From contig NZ_CP077084.1 of the NCBI RefSeq assembly GCF_014268275.3, forward strand, positions 6,072,501-6,136,500: DNA of 64,000 bases, read 5' to 3'. Of the stretch, positions 63,811 to 64,000 are shown one piece after another. How positions within the stretch are numbered: the first letter of the stretch is position 1; the number at the start of each line of letters is the position of its first letter. The position numbers were made by a program, and so were the translations under genes. Below the pieces are notes generated by a model, which was not told where the DNA came from, did no database searches, and saw only the letters and a list, made by a program, of their open reading frames with translations. Origin of the DNA: Pseudomonas tritici. GTDB taxonomy: Bacteria; Pseudomonadota; Gammaproteobacteria; Pseudomonadales; Pseudomonadaceae.

Positions 63811-64000
63811 ATGTCGGTACCCCCGCGTGCCGTTCAGCTTAACGAAGCGAACGCGTTCCTTAAGGATCATCCTGAGGTTCTGTACGTAGACCTTCTAATT
63901 GCGGATATGAATGGTGTGGTGCGCGGCAAGCGCATCGAACGCACCAGCCTCCACAAGGTTTACGAGAAGGGCATTAACCTGCCTGCCTCTTTATTTGCCC
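63811..64000 (+). CDS. spuI: Glutamine-synthetase-family polyamine ligase SpuI, 3' end cut by window
   Basis: First 63 codons only. ATG 63811 with AAAGGTG 7 bp upstream. LLIADMNGVVRGKRIERTSL is the typical N-terminal beta-grasp segment of glutamine synthetase-type ligases (PuuA family). Divergent from spuB. In P. aeruginosa SpuI is the paralogue that gamma-glutamylates putrescine. The remaining sequence lies outside the window. Confidence 0.85.
   Translation, partial: MSVPPRAVQLNEANAFLKDHPEVLYVDLLIADMNGVVRGKRIERTSLHKVYEKGINLPASLFA

Overview
The window is chromosomal DNA of a Pseudomonas, most likely of the P. fluorescens group. Evidence is the GC-rich coding sequence, the abundant short palindromic (REP/REPIN) repeats with a GTGGGAGC...GGCTTGCC core between genes, and a gene order that, from memory, mirrors the PA0296-PA0366 stretch of P. 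aeruginosa PAO1 (spu polyamine genes, hacB-like acylase, serA, rpiA, ilvA, ptsP-rppH, lgt-thyA, folA, ilvD, mutM, coaD, GMC oxidoreductase, aldehyde dehydrogenase) with accessory genes inserted. No tRNA, rRNA, CRISPR array, transposase or phage gene was seen. Almost all sequence is coding. Gaps mostly hold REP elements.

Layout. 1-3470: an aldehyde dehydrogenase (cut by the window edge), a Tat-exported lipoprotein and a GMC oxidoreductase, probably one alcohol-to-acid oxidation unit. 3574-9110: coaD, a ferredoxin, mutM, an HDOD protein, an RlmI-type methyltransferase and an MFS exporter. 9321-14641: ilvD, a periplasmic phosphorylcholine phosphatase, a cystine symporter and folA. 14711-17995: an uncharacterised membrane protein/GTPase pair (DUF2868/DUF3482), then a small EF-hand/dockerin-like protein overlapping it tail to tail. 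18078-24996: a 2-aminoethylphosphonate-type cluster (PhnZ-like HD oxygenase, FAD oxidoreductase, three-gene ABC importer, LysR regulator), with a 157-bp MITE-like element nested in a REP. 25013-27791: cadA/cadR metal export and sensing, with a clear MerR-type operator. 27919-38438: housekeeping genes (thyA, lgt, ptsP, rppH, ilvA, rpiA) and small families. 38503-48400: two SdiA-regulated-type propeller proteins, a FAH-family enzyme, D-2-hydroxyglutarate dehydrogenase back-to-back with serA, and several small proteins including a solute-binding protein apparently lacking domain 2. 48500-54744: a thioredoxin-like protein, an AHL/penicillin acylase, two AraC-type regulators, an AhpD-like protein and an HD-domain hydrolase. 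54877-64000: spuHGFEDCB for polyamine uptake and catabolism on the minus strand, with spuI starting divergently at 63811.

How the genes work together. The spu block imports putrescine and spermidine (SpuDEFGH) and degrades them by transamination (SpuC) or gamma-glutamylation (SpuB/SpuI). The spuA amidohydrolase is not in the window. D2HGDH and SerA form a metabolic pair, because SerA-type enzymes can make D-2-hydroxyglutarate that D2HGDH re-oxidises. The phosphonate cluster pairs a flavoenzyme with a PhnZ-type C-P bond oxygenase by start/stop overlap and lacks PhnW, PhnX and PhnY. It is the most interesting metabolic system in the window.
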